Shown: positions 35,076-46,901 of the stretch, one piece after another | Layout of the letters: every line of letters starts with the position of its first letter | Numbering within the stretch: position 1 is the stretch's first letter | Assembly: GCA_021521415.1 (NCBI GenBank) | Contig: JAIQDT010003789.1 | Span: 62,001-126,000 of the forward strand | DNA: 64,000 bases | Direction of reading: 5' to 3' | DNA from: Bidens hawaiensis | Taxonomy: Eukaryota > Streptophyta > Magnoliopsida > Asterales > Asteraceae | The notes under the pieces: model-generated | Database searches by the model: none | What the model saw: the letters and a program-made list of their open reading frames with translations, nothing else | Told to the model about the DNA's origin: nothing | Made by a program: the position numbers and the translations under genes

Positions 35076-36600
35076 ATGCCACATCTGCGTTCACAAGGAC
35101 CACCGTTGGACTGCTTTGAACCCACTCAGTTGAAGTCCGAGGCGAGTTCAAGTTCGTCTGAAAAGCAACCGATCACCATAGATACTTCACCAAAATCATC
35201 ACCCACAAATTCACTGCCACTAAGTCCTAGACCCGTTCCGATGGCCGAGAATAACCGCACCGTGTACCAGCAAGCTTTTGAAGGCTTTCATGGAGATCAC
35301 TCACCCATTGTCACCCCTGACATTAACAACCCTAACTCGTGGCAGATCCCATCCTATGTCATGAACAACATCACCAATCACCACCAGTTCCATGGCCGTG
35401 AAGATGAAGATGCACCGGCACACATCAACCGTCTGACCCGTGTGTTTAAAACGTTCAACCTGCACGATCTTCCTTCACCTATTCCCGTTTACACTTTCAG
35501 ATCGTGCCGCCATTTGGCTCGCTTCACAACCTACTAGAACATTCACCACATGGGAGGCTCTTCGCGACACATTTCTCAAGAAGTATTTTTTACTTGCTAA
35601 GGCCTCTCGCCTCCGTGATCAGATCCACTCCTTCCACATGGAACCGGATGAGGCATATTACCAAGCTTGGGAGCATTTTCAGAATCTGCTTTCCCGTTGT
35701 TCACAACATGGGCTCACACTTTGGGCCCTCGTTGAGAATTTTTACAATGGGCTTACTTATGAGGCTCAAGCGAGGTTTGACACAGCTGCTAGGGGCAATA
35801 TGATGGATAGGAAGAACGTGACCGAGTGTAACGAGATGTTTGAAAGTTTCGCGCAATCCGAGTACGTGAAGAAGCCACGAAGCGGGAATTCCAAACCCGT
35901 CACCAGTACATCCTCATCTGCTCGAGGAGTGAATCAGGTTAATCTGGATACTGGTATGGCTGCTGCTTTGGAGAATCTCACCCAAGAGATAAAAGAGTTA
36001 AAGACTAAGGTGGATAAATGTAAGATGTGTAGAGGTAGTCATGGTACGCTGGATTGTCCGTTGATGAATAATCAAGATGTTGATTTTGTGGCGGGTCAGA
36101 ACAGGTTCCCTAATGCTTACAACAACAATAATCAGAACTGGAACAGCTACAAGAGTCAGTACCAGAATCAAGGACAAAGTAACTTGAATTGGCGTCCGGC
36201 TGGTGGGCCACATGGTTTCCAAGCTCCCTCCAACCGAAACCAGGGACAATATAACAATAAAGGTTCTAATGGTCAAAGTTCGAATAATGTGCCGGATCTA
36301 AGTAAGAAGTTGGATGAGATAATGCAGCAAATGGTTAATAGAGATCAAGCCACTCAAAAGACTCTTGCCGATCATGACCTGCTTTTGAAGAATCAACAAT
36401 CAGCTATGCTCGACATGCAGCAAAGCATTGGCGATCTTGCTCGCCAATTAAATGAAAGACCTCCAGGACAGTTTTCAGGATCTACTCAGCAGAATCTGGC
36501 CGCTCAAATAAAGGCGATTACTACTCGTAGCGGTAGGGTTTTGGGTCCCGAGGTGCGAAGGAATGAAGTTGAAGTGGAAGATGAAGAGGTGATGGATGAC
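35076..36600 (+). pseudogene. Athila-like gag
   Basis: The ATG at 35076 opens MPHLRSQGPPL. A frameshift near 35480-35500 moves the capsid frame. In the second frame come DRAAIWLASQP, TWEALRDTFLKKYFL and DEAYYQAWEHFQNLL (the plant retrotransposon gag core), then a nucleocapsid knuckle CKMCRGSHGTLDC (C-x2-C-x3-H-x4-C, about 36019-36057). An Asn/Gln-rich stretch follows (36110-36280). Gag forms the virus-like particle that packages element RNA. The frameshift separates the first 140 residues from the rest, so the copy is broken. Confidence 0.88.
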
Positions 36601-37620
36601 GAAATCGAGATGGAAGTACCAGGTAAAGTTCAGAACACCGCACCGGTTGCACCGACAGTAGAGAAGAAGCCGGTTGAAGTCCTGGCATCGCCTTTGATTG
36701 ACCATGCTCGTATCCCATATCCCGCTCGCGCGAAACACCAAAAATATACGCGGAAGTATGGGCACTTTATTGATATGTTCCGACAGTTGAAAATTAATCT
36801 CCCACTCATTGAAGCCCTACAACATATGCCGAAATACACGAAGTTTTTGAAGGACCTGTTGAAGAGGAAGGATAGGTTGGGGGAGGTATCATCGATTCCA
36901 CTCATGGGAGATTGTTCGGCGGTAGTGTTGAACCGCGTACCCGAGAAATTGTCGGATCCGGGTGTGTTTACGATTCTAGTTTTGTTTGGTAGTGATGCGA
37001 TGAGCCATGCATTGGCGGATTTGGGCGCAAGTATTAATTTGATGCCGTATTCTTTATACAAGAGGTTGGAGTTAGGCGAGCTTACACCGACTCGCATGTC
37101 TTTATCATTGGCCGATCGTTCGGTTAAATATCCACGAGGTATTATCGAGAATTTGTTAGTGAAGGTGGATAAGTTTGTATTCCCGGTTGATTTTGTGGTG
37201 CTCGATATGGAGGCCGACAAGAAGGTTCCCATTATTCTTGGTCTTCCGTTTTTACTAACCGCGAAGGCACTTATCGATGTGTATGATGGGGAGATCACGC
37301 TTCGGGTTGGTGATGAGAATGTTACTTATGATGTCGCGAGGTCGATGAAGCATCCGAGTGATCAAGACGATTTCAGTGGTCTGTGCCACTCGGTTTATTT
37401 TATTAACTCATTTATTGCAGGTATTGATAGCTGTTTCGATTACATTTGTGGTGCGGATCTCGTGGGAAGTAATGACTTGGTCGATTGTGATGATTTGGGT
37501 GAGGATGAGTTGTGTGAGAACGACTCGGTTTGTGATGAGTTAGCTGAGATTTCAGGTTTGCCTGAGATGATTGAGGTGAATGAGATTAGTTGCGAGAGTG
37601 AGGCGGGTTCTGAGGAGAAA
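36601..37620 (+). pseudogene. Athila-like aspartic protease region
   Basis: Still in the open frame 35440-37905. The protease motif ALADLGASINLMPYSLYKRL has its active Asp at 37018-37020 (D-L-G-A, in place of the D-S/T-G of most proteases; this D-L-G-A form is usual for Athila-type elements). It is followed by VPIILGLPFL, the second conserved block. An acidic stretch (37490-37610) leads to RT. Confidence 0.85.
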
Positions 37621-39180
37621 CCCGCTCCGTTGGAGTTGAAAGTACTCCCATCACACTTGGAGTATGCTTATCTTGATGAGGGCTCAAACTTGCCCGTTAT
37701 TGTGTCATCCAAGCTGACAGAAGATCAAAAGACGAAGTTGATAGACGTGTTGAAGCTACACAAGGGGGCGATTGCATGGAGACTTTCCGATATTCAAGGA
37801 ATTAGCCCCGCTTATTACACACACCGGATTCTAATGGAGGATGAGTACAAACCGGTGGTGCAACCACAAAGACGCCTCAATCCGAATATGCAAGAAGTTG
37901 TGTAGAAGGAGGTGTTAAAGTTGATGGACGCCGGGATGATCTACCCGATTTCCAACTCTCCATGGGTGAGCCCGACCCAAGTTGTTCCAAAGAAGGGAGG
38001 TATGACCATTGTGATGAATGAAAAGAATGAGCTTATCCCTTCGCGTACGGTTACCGGTTGGAGAGTATGTATTGACTATCGGCGGTTGAACGATGCCACC
38101 CGGAAGGACCACTTCCCGTTGCCGTTTATTGATCAGATGTTGGAGCGTTTGGTAGGTCAGCAGTTTTATTGTTTCCTTGACGGTTTTTCGGGTTATTTTC
38201 AAATTCCCATTGCACCGTTTCCGTTTAATGACGACTTTTACATGTCCGTATGGCACGTTTGCGTACCGACGCATACCGTTTGGACTATGTAACGCTCCGG
38301 CTACTTTTCAGCGTTGTATGGTGGCCATTTTTCAGGATATGATAGAAACGTCTATGGAGGTGTTTATGGACGATTTTTTGGTTTATGGTAAATCTTTCGA
38401 TCAGTGTTTGGCTAATCTTGAGAAGATGTTGAAGAGGTGTATTGAGACGAAATTAATTCTAAATTGGGAAAAATGCCATTTTATGGTGACTGAAGGAAAT
38501 ATGTTGGGACATAAGATCTCGAGAGACGGTATTGAGATGGATCGTGCGAAGATTGATACTATAAGTAGACTTCCTCCACCGACGAATGTGAAGGCGATTA
38601 GGAGTTTCTTGGGCCATGCGGGGTTCTATCGGCGATTTTTCAAAGATTTCTCCAAAATTACTCGCCCGATGACCCGACTTCTCGAGAAAGATGTGCCGTT
38701 TGTGTTTGATGATTAGTGTGTGAAGGCGTTTACGTATTTGAAAGAGAAGCTCGTAAGTGCTCCTATTCTTTGTTCTCCAAATTGGAGTTTGTCGTTCGAG
38801 CTCATGTGCGATGTTAGTGATTATGCAGTTGGAGCGGTTTTGGGGCAAAGACGAGATAAACATTTTCACCCCATCTATTATGCTAGTAAGACATTGAACG
38901 ATGCTCAAGAGAACTACACCACAACCGAAAAGGAGCTCTTAGCCGTTGTTTTCGCATTCGACAAGTTCCGCTCCTATCTCGTGCTTTCGAAGACCACCGT
39001 TTTTACCGATCATGCAGCCTTGCGTTTTCTCTTTCAGAAGAAAGACGCGAAGCCTCGTCTCATACGATGGATTCTTCTACTTTCCGAGTTTAACATTGAG
39101 ATTAAAGATAAGAGGGGTGCGGAGAACGTAGCAGCCGATCATTTATCCCGTCTAGAGGACCCAAGAAGAGAAGAGTTGCG
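37621..39180 (+). pseudogene. Athila-like reverse transcriptase and RNase H
   Basis: RT starts with LPVIVSSKLTEDQ, then IAWRLSDIQGISP. A nonsense TAG (37903-37905) interrupts just before LKLMDAGMIYPISNSPWVSP. CIDYRRLNDATRKDHFPLPF and FLDGFSGYFQIPIAP follow, then a frameshift near 38215. The frame resumes with TCPYGTFAYRRIPFGLCNAP and the catalytic FMDDFLVYG (38363 on). A second TAG (38714-38716) lies at the RT/RNase H connection. RNase H has FELMCDVSDYAVGAVLGQ (38781-38834) and FTDHAALRFLF, and ends with ENVAADHLSRL. Catalytic DD is present, but the gene has two nonsense codons and a frameshift. Confidence 0.9.
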
Positions 39181-40543
39181 TGAGGAGGAGATTGGAGATA
39201 CATTCCCTCACGAGTTGATCGATTTTGTTGCGGATGAGAAGCAAGGTATGCCATGGTTCACTGATTTTGCAAATTATTTGGCTAATAATTTTGTGTTAGA
39301 GAGTTTGACTACGCAACAAAAGAGGAAGTCCTTTCGGGATGTGAAAAGGTATTTGTGGGATGACCCATTCTTGTTCAAGATTGGTGGTGATCGGATTCTG
39401 AGGATATGTGTGACGAAAGAGGAAGGTTGGGATATTCTAAAGCATGTTCACGAGGGGTTGACTGGAGGTCATCATGGTGCACATGCTACCGCGCAGAAGG
39501 TGCTTGATAGTGGGTTTTATTGGCCGACAATTGTTAAAAATGCTGAAGAGTTTGTGAAGCTCTGTGATGTGTGCCAAAGAACAGGTAATATTTCTTCCAA
39601 GACTGAGATGCCTCAAAACCCCATTCAAATTCTTGAAATCTTTGATGTTTGGGGCATCGACTTCATGGGACCGTTTTCCACGTCGAATGGAAATAAGTAT
39701 ATTTTGGTGGCGATTGATTATGTGTCAAAGTGGGTGGAAGCCCAAGCGTTGGCCACGAATGATACACGAGTTGTTGTGAGGTTTCTTAAAAAGTTGTTTA
39801 CTCTTTTCGGTACTCCGAGAGCTATTATTAGTGATCGGGACACCCATTTTTGTAATTCCGTCATGGAGAAAGCATTAGCTCGTTATGGGGTTACTCATCG
39901 TACCTCTACCGCCTATCACCCTCAATCGAATGGTCAAGTCAAGAATGCAAATCGAGGGGTGAAGAGGATTTTGGAGAAGACGGTTGGGGTTAGTCGGAAA
40001 GATTGGTCGGAGAAATTAGATGATGCGTTGTGGGTATTCCGAACCGCATACAAGACTCCATTGGGTACTACGCTGTTTATGCTTGTTTATGGTAAGTCTT
40101 GTCATCTTCCGGTGGAGTTGGAGCATCGCGCTTATTGGGCATTGAAGACGGTGAATGTTGACCTTACCGCGGCCGCAAGGAAAAGGTATTTTCAAATTCA
40201 TGAGTTGGAAGAGCTTCGGGATGTGGCGTATTCTCGATCGTTGAACATCAAAGAAAAGACGAAGGCGTTGCACGATCGACGTTTAAAAGGCGGAAAAGAG
40301 TTCAAGAAAGGAGATAAGGTACTATTATTTAGCTCTCGTTTGAAGTTGTTTGCAGGAAAGTTGAAATCGAAGTGGTCGGGACCATATTTGGTAAAAGAAG
40401 TTTATCCGTATGGAGTGGTGAAGTTAGAGAATCCGGATAATGGAATGTTTTGGAAGGTGAATGGTCATCGTTTAAAGCACTATCTTGGAGGACCGAAAGA
40501 ATCAATCGAGAGGGAGGACACTCCTCTCGATCCGTCACACTGA
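39181..40543 (+). pseudogene. Athila-like integrase with catalytic Glu replaced
   Basis: The zinc domain is present as HVHEGLTGGHHGAH ... CDVCQRTGN (39446-39590). The core has WGIDFMGPF (first Asp near 39659) and IISDRDTHF (second Asp at 39833-39835). The residue exactly 36 codons later, where D(35)E requires Glu, is Lys (aag, 39941-39943; SNGQVKNANRG). The C-terminus (KLKSKWSGPYLVKEVYPYG) and stop at 40541-40543 are intact. Integrase would be inactive even without the upstream stops. Confidence 0.9.
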
Positions 40544-42277
40544 ATTGTCACACAAAATTCTTGAGTGAATACTCAAGTGTAGAGTTTGTATATTCTTTCA
40601 GATTTTTACTTTTATTTTATTTTATTTTTCCTCGAGTCACTAACGTAGTTTTTTGTAGTTTTTAAGTTTTGAAAGTTTTGAAGGAAGAGAGTGTGAGATA
40701 GAAGATCCCTTTGAAGTATAATGCAACATTCAAGTGTGGGGATGGAGCAGCAGGAGCCGTATACTTTTCCTATTATTTATTTTGCTACTTTTATATTTAT
40801 TAGTTTGATTGGTTGGTCCGGTTCCATACTTTGAATGATTAATATCTATCGAGGTTGATAAGATGAGTTTTTGGATAGTGTTTGTATTGTTGCTGTTTCC
40901 GTTCGTGTACGAGAGAAAGGAGATACCGGTTGTGGAGCACATTCGGAGATGGAGGGTAGCTTTGGTAAAAGACTTTGGCATCATATTTCATTCGCATATT
41001 ACCAGCTAAGTCTTTTTCATTATTTATCTTGCTTGTTTATTTTTATTTTTGTTTTTCTTTTTAGGTTTTTAGGTTTTTTGTATTCCGATTTTATTTTATT
41101 TTTTGTCTTTATCCTTGCATTGAGGACAATGCTAAATTTAAGTGTGGGGATAGGATACTTGAGTCGTAGTTAAATTTTAATCATAAAAAAAAATTGAAAA
41201 AGTTTTGAAAAATGTCCCTTGATTTTGTTCTTTTTGCATATAAATGGGAGATGAGGATATTTATCGGAAATCGGTTTTTCAAACTGCTAATAATATGAGA
41301 TAATATTAAAGAAGGCGTACTTAACTTGGGATGTGTCGGTAGGCCCAACTAGTCTTGAAAGGTTTTCCGTTGCATATTCTTAATAAACCTAATTAATTAT
41401 AGATTTTGTGGGTTCTCATCCTAGGGAGGACAGTGAAGCTGAAATTCGATAAGGTATAGGGAGTATTACCATAAGCTGATTACCCTAAAGTGGTGAGAAT
41501 TGAATGCACTTTAAAATTAGCACGCCACTCTGTTTTATGAAAATAAATAAAGAGTGGCGGCGCCCGCAAATGTCCAATTTTTTATGAGCTTTAGTCTTTA
41601 AGTTATATATTTTTAGGTTAAAGATGCCTAAGTGCACAATAAAAAAGATAATAAAATAAATAAATAAATAAGAAAAGAAAAAGTGAGAAAAGTTATGTAA
41701 TGAAAAATGCCAAGGAAGCATTCTCAAAAATAGAAAAAGAGGCCAAAGTGCACATACTAGATGAGACTGAGAGTTTACGTGTTACCAAGGGGATGGTGAC
41801 TCTAAGGATACACTATTGGGGCTCGAAAGTTTCTAGTCAATAAATATTTTCTTAGGGCATATATAGGACAAAGTCCAATAATATTTAGGTCATGCTCGTA
41901 CGACCTCACTTGACCAATCATCCATAATTCCATCAAAGTGTATTTTCTTATTACCATTAAGGGGTTGTTATCTTACGGTGATATGTTGAACCAGTTTTCT
42001 TCAACTCGATTATTTTTAATTGTTTTTACTATGCTTGAGATGGGGTAGGTGGATCTTAACTCCAAAGGTGTGAGACTCATAGGTTTTTGATATCACATGA
42101 ATTTAAATGCTTAATGTGTGTGGGGGCTTGATAGGCTGGTGGCTGGGTTTAAGTGGACAACAATATCGACAATCGCAGTTTTTACGTTTATCTGAGCTTT
42201 AAGATAATCTATATGTTTGTTAGACTATATTTCTCCAATTCTAATCCCATTGCAATGAGACTTTTTTCAGGGACGTA
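40544..42277 (+). other. Athila-like 3' non-coding region
   Basis: 1.7 kb between integrase and polypurine tract, where some Athila elements have an env-like ORF. None is readable here. It carries two extra copies of the polypurine-like string aagtgtggggat (40729 and 41140), and a 'cattgaggacaatg' inverted motif just before the second (about 41117-41130). Confidence 0.65.
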
Positions 42278-42300
42278 AAAAGGTTAAGTGTGGGGATATT
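42278..42300 (+). other. polypurine tract of Athila-like element
   Basis: aaggttaagtgtggggatatt directly precedes the 3' LTR start tgatata at 42301. The purine core is aagtgtgggga, the usual form in this lineage. Confidence 0.85.
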
Positions 42301-43904
42301 TGATATAACGTTTATTATACTTGAATCCCGTGTATATTTTATCTAATATTTTATTAGTTTTGGTCGGTTTCTTCAAAGATTTGTATACTACTAACTTAGT
42401 TTTATGTTTTAGGTTTCGGGTTATAATTCTGGTGAAAAGAGGGAGAAAAACGAGCAAAAACAAAACGAACCGGACCGGATCAGGAATGAACCGGACCAGA
42501 CGAAGTGAACCAGACCCCCCCTTGGGCCGGTGCGTCGCGTGACGGGGGAGGGAGAGCCCGCTGCGCGGCGCGGCGGGTGTTTGATGGTGCATGCTTCCAG
42601 AATCTTCCTGTTTAAACCGTCTTAACCTATATTTGGACCCTTGTTGCCTATATAAAGACCCCTAAACTCACCATTAAAAAAACATTAACCCCACATCCAA
42701 ATTTTGTGAATCCCGAGGCAACCGAGAAGAGTTTTCAGCAGCTTTGGAGTGGAAGAATCAGCTGGTGTTGCGCGTATTGGTTAAAGACGAAGAACACGGG
42801 TTTTATCTTTTGTTTCTTTCGTTTTCATTTATTTTACACCATGAATTCTTGTTTGTTTGTTTCGCTTAATTTTAAGATGCTAGGCTAAATGTTATAGACT
42901 GCCTAGGCTTATGATAAACTTATCTTGACGTTTTGATTAGATTTGGGATTATTTAAGTTATGGTTTTCATGATTTAGTAATAGATTTGCTTATAATTAAT
43001 TGATGCGTATGATTGCTTAAGATTGTTTGATGAGTTTTATTCCATAGTTTTCCTTGATTATTGTTTGTCATCTGATAGGATTCAATTACTCTGTGTTCTT
43101 GATTATTTTATGATTTGATTTCGCGATAAGATCATAGGAATAATATTGTTAAATAAACCTAAGTGAGCTGCTAACCTAAAATCTGTAAAGTGCTAGGTTA
43201 TTGATAAGTCTTTACTATTTAATCTTGCTAGATTTAGTTCTTCGTAAGGAGTCCGTCTAGGGTTGATTATTTATTATTGTTTATCAAATCAATTAATCAT
43301 GATAAATTGCCTTTGATTTTCGCGCTGTAAGGTAGGATTTCGTATATAGGAACTAAATTGTAAACAATTGGGTGACCGTAAGCAAACTTGATTTTTAATA
43401 CTGGTGTGCGTTAAAACTTGTTAGAAATCCATAGGTTTTCTCTTGAGAAGGGTCAGGGGTCCTATTTGGTTTTTCTTTTAAGTGTCTATTTTACGATCCC
43501 AGTTAAATATTTTCCTGAGTAAATTCATTACCGAAATTTAGGGGAGTCTAGCCTAGGTAGTTTTCTCATCATCATCTTAATTTCATAACAAACTTTGTTT
43601 TCGTTTAATTTACTTGTTTTCTTAAATTAGTTTTAATTATAGTATTAATTTAGTATTTTAAATAAAAACCCCCTTAAACAAATATAAATAATAGGTCGTG
43701 TTTTGTAGTTGAGTCTAATTAGCTAGTAAACGTAATTTAAAAAGTCATGTGGGTTCGATATCCGGACTTACTTAGCTGTACTGGAGTCGATCGGTTCACT
43801 TGCCGGTTAGTAGTTTAGTTAAGTTTAAGAGTCTAGAATTTATTACTTAGTGTCTAGTTTAGCGTAATTTTAGTTTATAATATTAAACTACTTCAAGCAC
43901 ATCA
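42301..43904 (+). repeat. 3' LTR of Athila-like element
   Basis: 1604 bp, co-linear with the 5' LTR at 33253-34859, with scattered base changes and a short deletion near 43082. It ends acatca and is followed by gtact. Confidence 0.93.
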
Positions 43905-43908
43905 GTAC

Positions 43909-44257
43909 TCTGTTCATCATCAATAATGTATTTGATTATTGGTTTAGTGATTTGTGTTACAGGCTCTTCATTAAAGATTTCTTCAATTATTGGTTCCTTG
44001 ACATCAGTGTCTTCATCAAGAACTTCATCAACTTTATGTATAATTGGTTCAGTAGTTTCAATAACCTCTTCCACTCTTGGATCTGGCATGTTTTCAGTTT
44101 GTGAACCACTGCTAAGGTTGATAAAATCCTTCTGAGCTTTTTGTTCAGCTGATACAATCTCAGGATCATGTCCTTCTGGTTTATTTTGAATATCTGTATG
44201 CATTTTCATTATAACCAACTTTACCATTGAAGTTGCAGATAGTTCTATTATTTCTTC
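43909..44257 (-). pseudogene. Copia B extra ORF, acidic segment
   Basis: A minus-strand open piece reads MPDPRVEEVIETTEPIIHKV and EEIFNEEPVTQITKP, acidic and proline/threonine-containing. It is bounded on the right by the X solo LTR at 44258 and on the left by the Athila-like element. It joins in frame to 33247 and, by position, to 46902. Confidence 0.65.
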
Positions 44258-44999
44258 TGTAACGTCCTCGTTTTAGTAAGTAAATAAATAAGTGAATAAT
44301 TATTTCGAGTAGTTTAGTTACCGTGTCGTGAGGCGTCAATTAAATAAAATAAATATGTTAGGAGAATGGATGAGTTATTAATAGAAGGTTATTGGACTTA
44401 TGCATGTTTATGGGCCTAAAAGCCTTTGGGCTTTTGCCTATTTAAACCATAAAACCCTAAATCCATCCTTATCCTTATAATTTCATCATCAGCTTCCAAT
44501 CATTGACACACATACACACACAACATAAATCTCCTGTACCAACAATTCCAATTCATCCATCTTTCCATTTATTCAAGATCCGATATTTAAGGTATGTATA
44601 TAATTGATATTCGTTTCTTTCATTTCGTATCTCGTTCCATCTTTGATCTAATAAAAAAATGAATACGCAAGCCAAAGCAAAACCGGCATAAGCAAACTGG
44701 TACGTGTAAACAGATAAATATGCACGTATACATACAAATATGAACAAAAGGATTACATGTATGGCATAAACAACAACTAAGTTGAAAACCCGAGAGCTTG
44801 AACCACGATACCCGTTTCCCTGTGAACCATGGTCAGACACGAAACCCAAGGTGTAACCCCTTACTCTTAAACCAGATCCGAACCCGATAGCCAACCATGA
44901 CCTCGAACCAAACCAAAACCCACCAAGCCGGTGCGACTAAGAGAGACCAAAACCCAGATCCAAACCTATTTCGCGCGAACCAGAACCCTATGTGAAATA

Positions 45000-45150
45000 G
45001 ATAGTTCGCATGGCATGCGAGAACCCCGTGCGAAGTGAAGCCGTGCTACGCGAAACCCGTGCGACGCAAAACCCGTGTGAAGCGAAGCCGTGAGACGTGA
45101 AACCCGTGCGAAGCGAAACTGGTATGCGAAGCTTGTATGCGAAATCCGTG
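45000..45150 (+). repeat. gcgaag/gcgaaac repeat block in X LTR
   Basis: About ten irregular units of 13-20 bp (cgtgcgaagcgaaacc, cgtgcgacgcaaaaccc and similar). It is the positional counterpart of 10430-10845 and 50540-50660 in the sister copies, but with different unit sequence and length. Confidence 0.8.
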
Positions 45151-46216
45151 CTTCTGTACCGTGATGGTGGTCGGAAGATGGAAAGGAGAAGGAGTGGTTG
45201 CGGCGGCCGGGGGTAGGTAAGAGAGGGGAAGGAGTAGGAGTGGTGGTGTGATCGATGAGAATGATCGGAAAGGAGAGGGAGCACATCGGTGGTAGCGGTG
45301 GTTGCTGTGGGTGGCCGGAATCGGGAAACGGCGGTGGCGGCGTATGTGGTTGTGAGAAAGAAAGAAGAATGGTTAAGGTGGGGTGGGCTAGGTCACGTTT
45401 TGTTATTTTTATATATGGTTAGGATAAGGGCGTCATGGTAAATTCTCAATAATAATAATAATAAATGAATAATAATAATAATAATATTAATAAAGATCAT
45501 GCATAATAATGTTTGAATATAATAATAATACATGATAATTACAAAATAATAATATGGATCCAACGACATAAATGAGACTCGAACCCGAGACCCGAATCAT
45601 TTAGAACCCGTTCAGAAATACTTAGACTTAAGAGCTTGTTATATAAGTGGACGAATGGAATGGAATGGATGAACGAAAGATAAATTGTAAAATATATAAA
45701 TACATATAATATAACAATAAAGTGCGAAGGTGAAACATAAGAAAAGTTAAGAGTGGGAATTATAATAACGAAATAAGCATGATTAAATTAATATGAACGA
45801 TTAAAGAAGAATACATGTCGGTTCGGTTAACTTGAAGGTTAACCCTGTTAACTTAAGAAATGAATAACAAGGGATTATAGAGGATTAATATATGTCCGTT
45901 ATCAACAGTTAGTCGGACTCAGCTGAAGAAAGGCATTACTATTAATTCGGAGAGGAACCGTCTATAGGTGAGTTTTAGCCCCCTTTTTCTGTGACGTTTT
46001 TTTTCGGGGCTGTGTGCATACTCCTATGTAATACACTTATCCTAAACGATAAGTGTATGATTATTTATTGAATGTTGTATGAATGTGCGTATATAAATAT
46101 GATTATTATATATGCAATTGAAAGATGTGTAGTATGCACGTATGATAGGAAACTTATGAAGTAAACGTATGGACGACTGATGGGAATTGTATGGTTGTAT
46201 GGTTAAGCGAGACAAA

Positions 46217-46430
46217 GGGACCTGACCCTAATAATATCTGAGATTGTGATATAAGGGACCAGACCTTGAAAATATCTGAGATTGTGATAGAAGGGACCAG
46301 ACCGTAATAATATCTAAGATAGTAGGGACCAGACCCTAATAATATCTGAGATTATAGGGACCGGACCCTGTTAATATCTGGGATAGAAGGGACCAGACCT
46401 TAATAATATCCGAGATAGTAGAAGTATGAT
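46217..46430 (+). repeat. 32/38-bp gggaccagaccctaataatatc minisatellite
   Basis: Six units; the first two are 38 bp and the following ones 32 bp. Same family repeat as 9389-9560 (opposite strand) and 51229-51390. Confidence 0.9.
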
Positions 46431-46901
46431 AGTTTACGGTATACCTTAGGAAAGTAGGAAAGAAAGTGCGTAAATACGTATATATGTATGTAAAGCATAT
46501 ATGAATGAATAATAGCAAGCAAAGTACAAAGTACGTATCTTCGGACGCGTATAAGTATGAACATGAAAGTATTGTATGTTAATTGATTACCTAGAACTCA
46601 CTCAACGTAGCTGACTTTTAGTATGCACGAAAATGAGTAGGATAAGACAGGTTGCATGAGAGAGACACGTGGCAAATAAAAGAAGACTGGCATCAAAGAA
46701 AAGAAGAGACATGTGTTATTTATGGTTTATGTTTAAGACTTATGTTGTTTCTATTTAAGACAAGTACTTATGTTATGTAAGAATGATTGACGCTTATGTT
46801 CCGCGAAATGTTTAAATTAACTCTGAATTTCCGAATTATGTGAATGAGTAAAGCCAACCAGCGAGAAAGTAGGGCACCCGGGTCGGGGGCCTTACATCTT
46901 C

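Larger units (their letters stand above)
33253..43904 (+). mobile_element. Athila-like Ty3/Gypsy element, complete structure, dead
   Basis: A 10.65-kb plus-strand element has both LTRs (33253-34859 and 42301-43904), a tRNA-Asp-type primer site, a gag-pol region, a long 3' non-coding part and a polypurine tract. The ends are tgatata...acatca. The flanks share gtac (33249-33252 and 43905-43908). Depending on where the terminal base is assigned, the duplication is read as agtac or gtact. It lies in the extra ORF of Copia B, and the frame is continuous when the element is ignored. The LTRs are about 96-97% alike by eye, a younger insertion than Copia B. Confidence 0.93.
44258..46896 (+). mobile_element. 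solo LTR, family X, in the extra ORF of Copia B
   Basis: A 2639-bp insertion runs from tgtaacgtcc to ...cgggggccttaca, with perfect tcttc duplications (44253-44257 and 46897-46901). It shares its ends and the 32-bp gggaccagaccc repeat (46217-46430) with the X copies at 8888-11350 and 49943-51836. No internal coding region is present. ORFs inside (for example 44553-45286) are chance frames over its gcgaag repeats. Confidence 0.93.

Noticed and set aside
36630..37298. 222-residue minus-strand ORF
   Set aside because: Antisense to the Athila-like protease frame, which carries the recognisable motifs.
40544..41173. env-like ORF in the Athila-like element
   Set aside because: Frames here (71 and 100 residues) are short and low-complexity, with no envelope-like signal or conserved block.
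44966..45286. Two overlapping minus-strand ORFs rich in His/Arg/Ser
   Set aside because: Lie in the X solo LTR over the gcgaag repeat block; frame and content follow the repeat.
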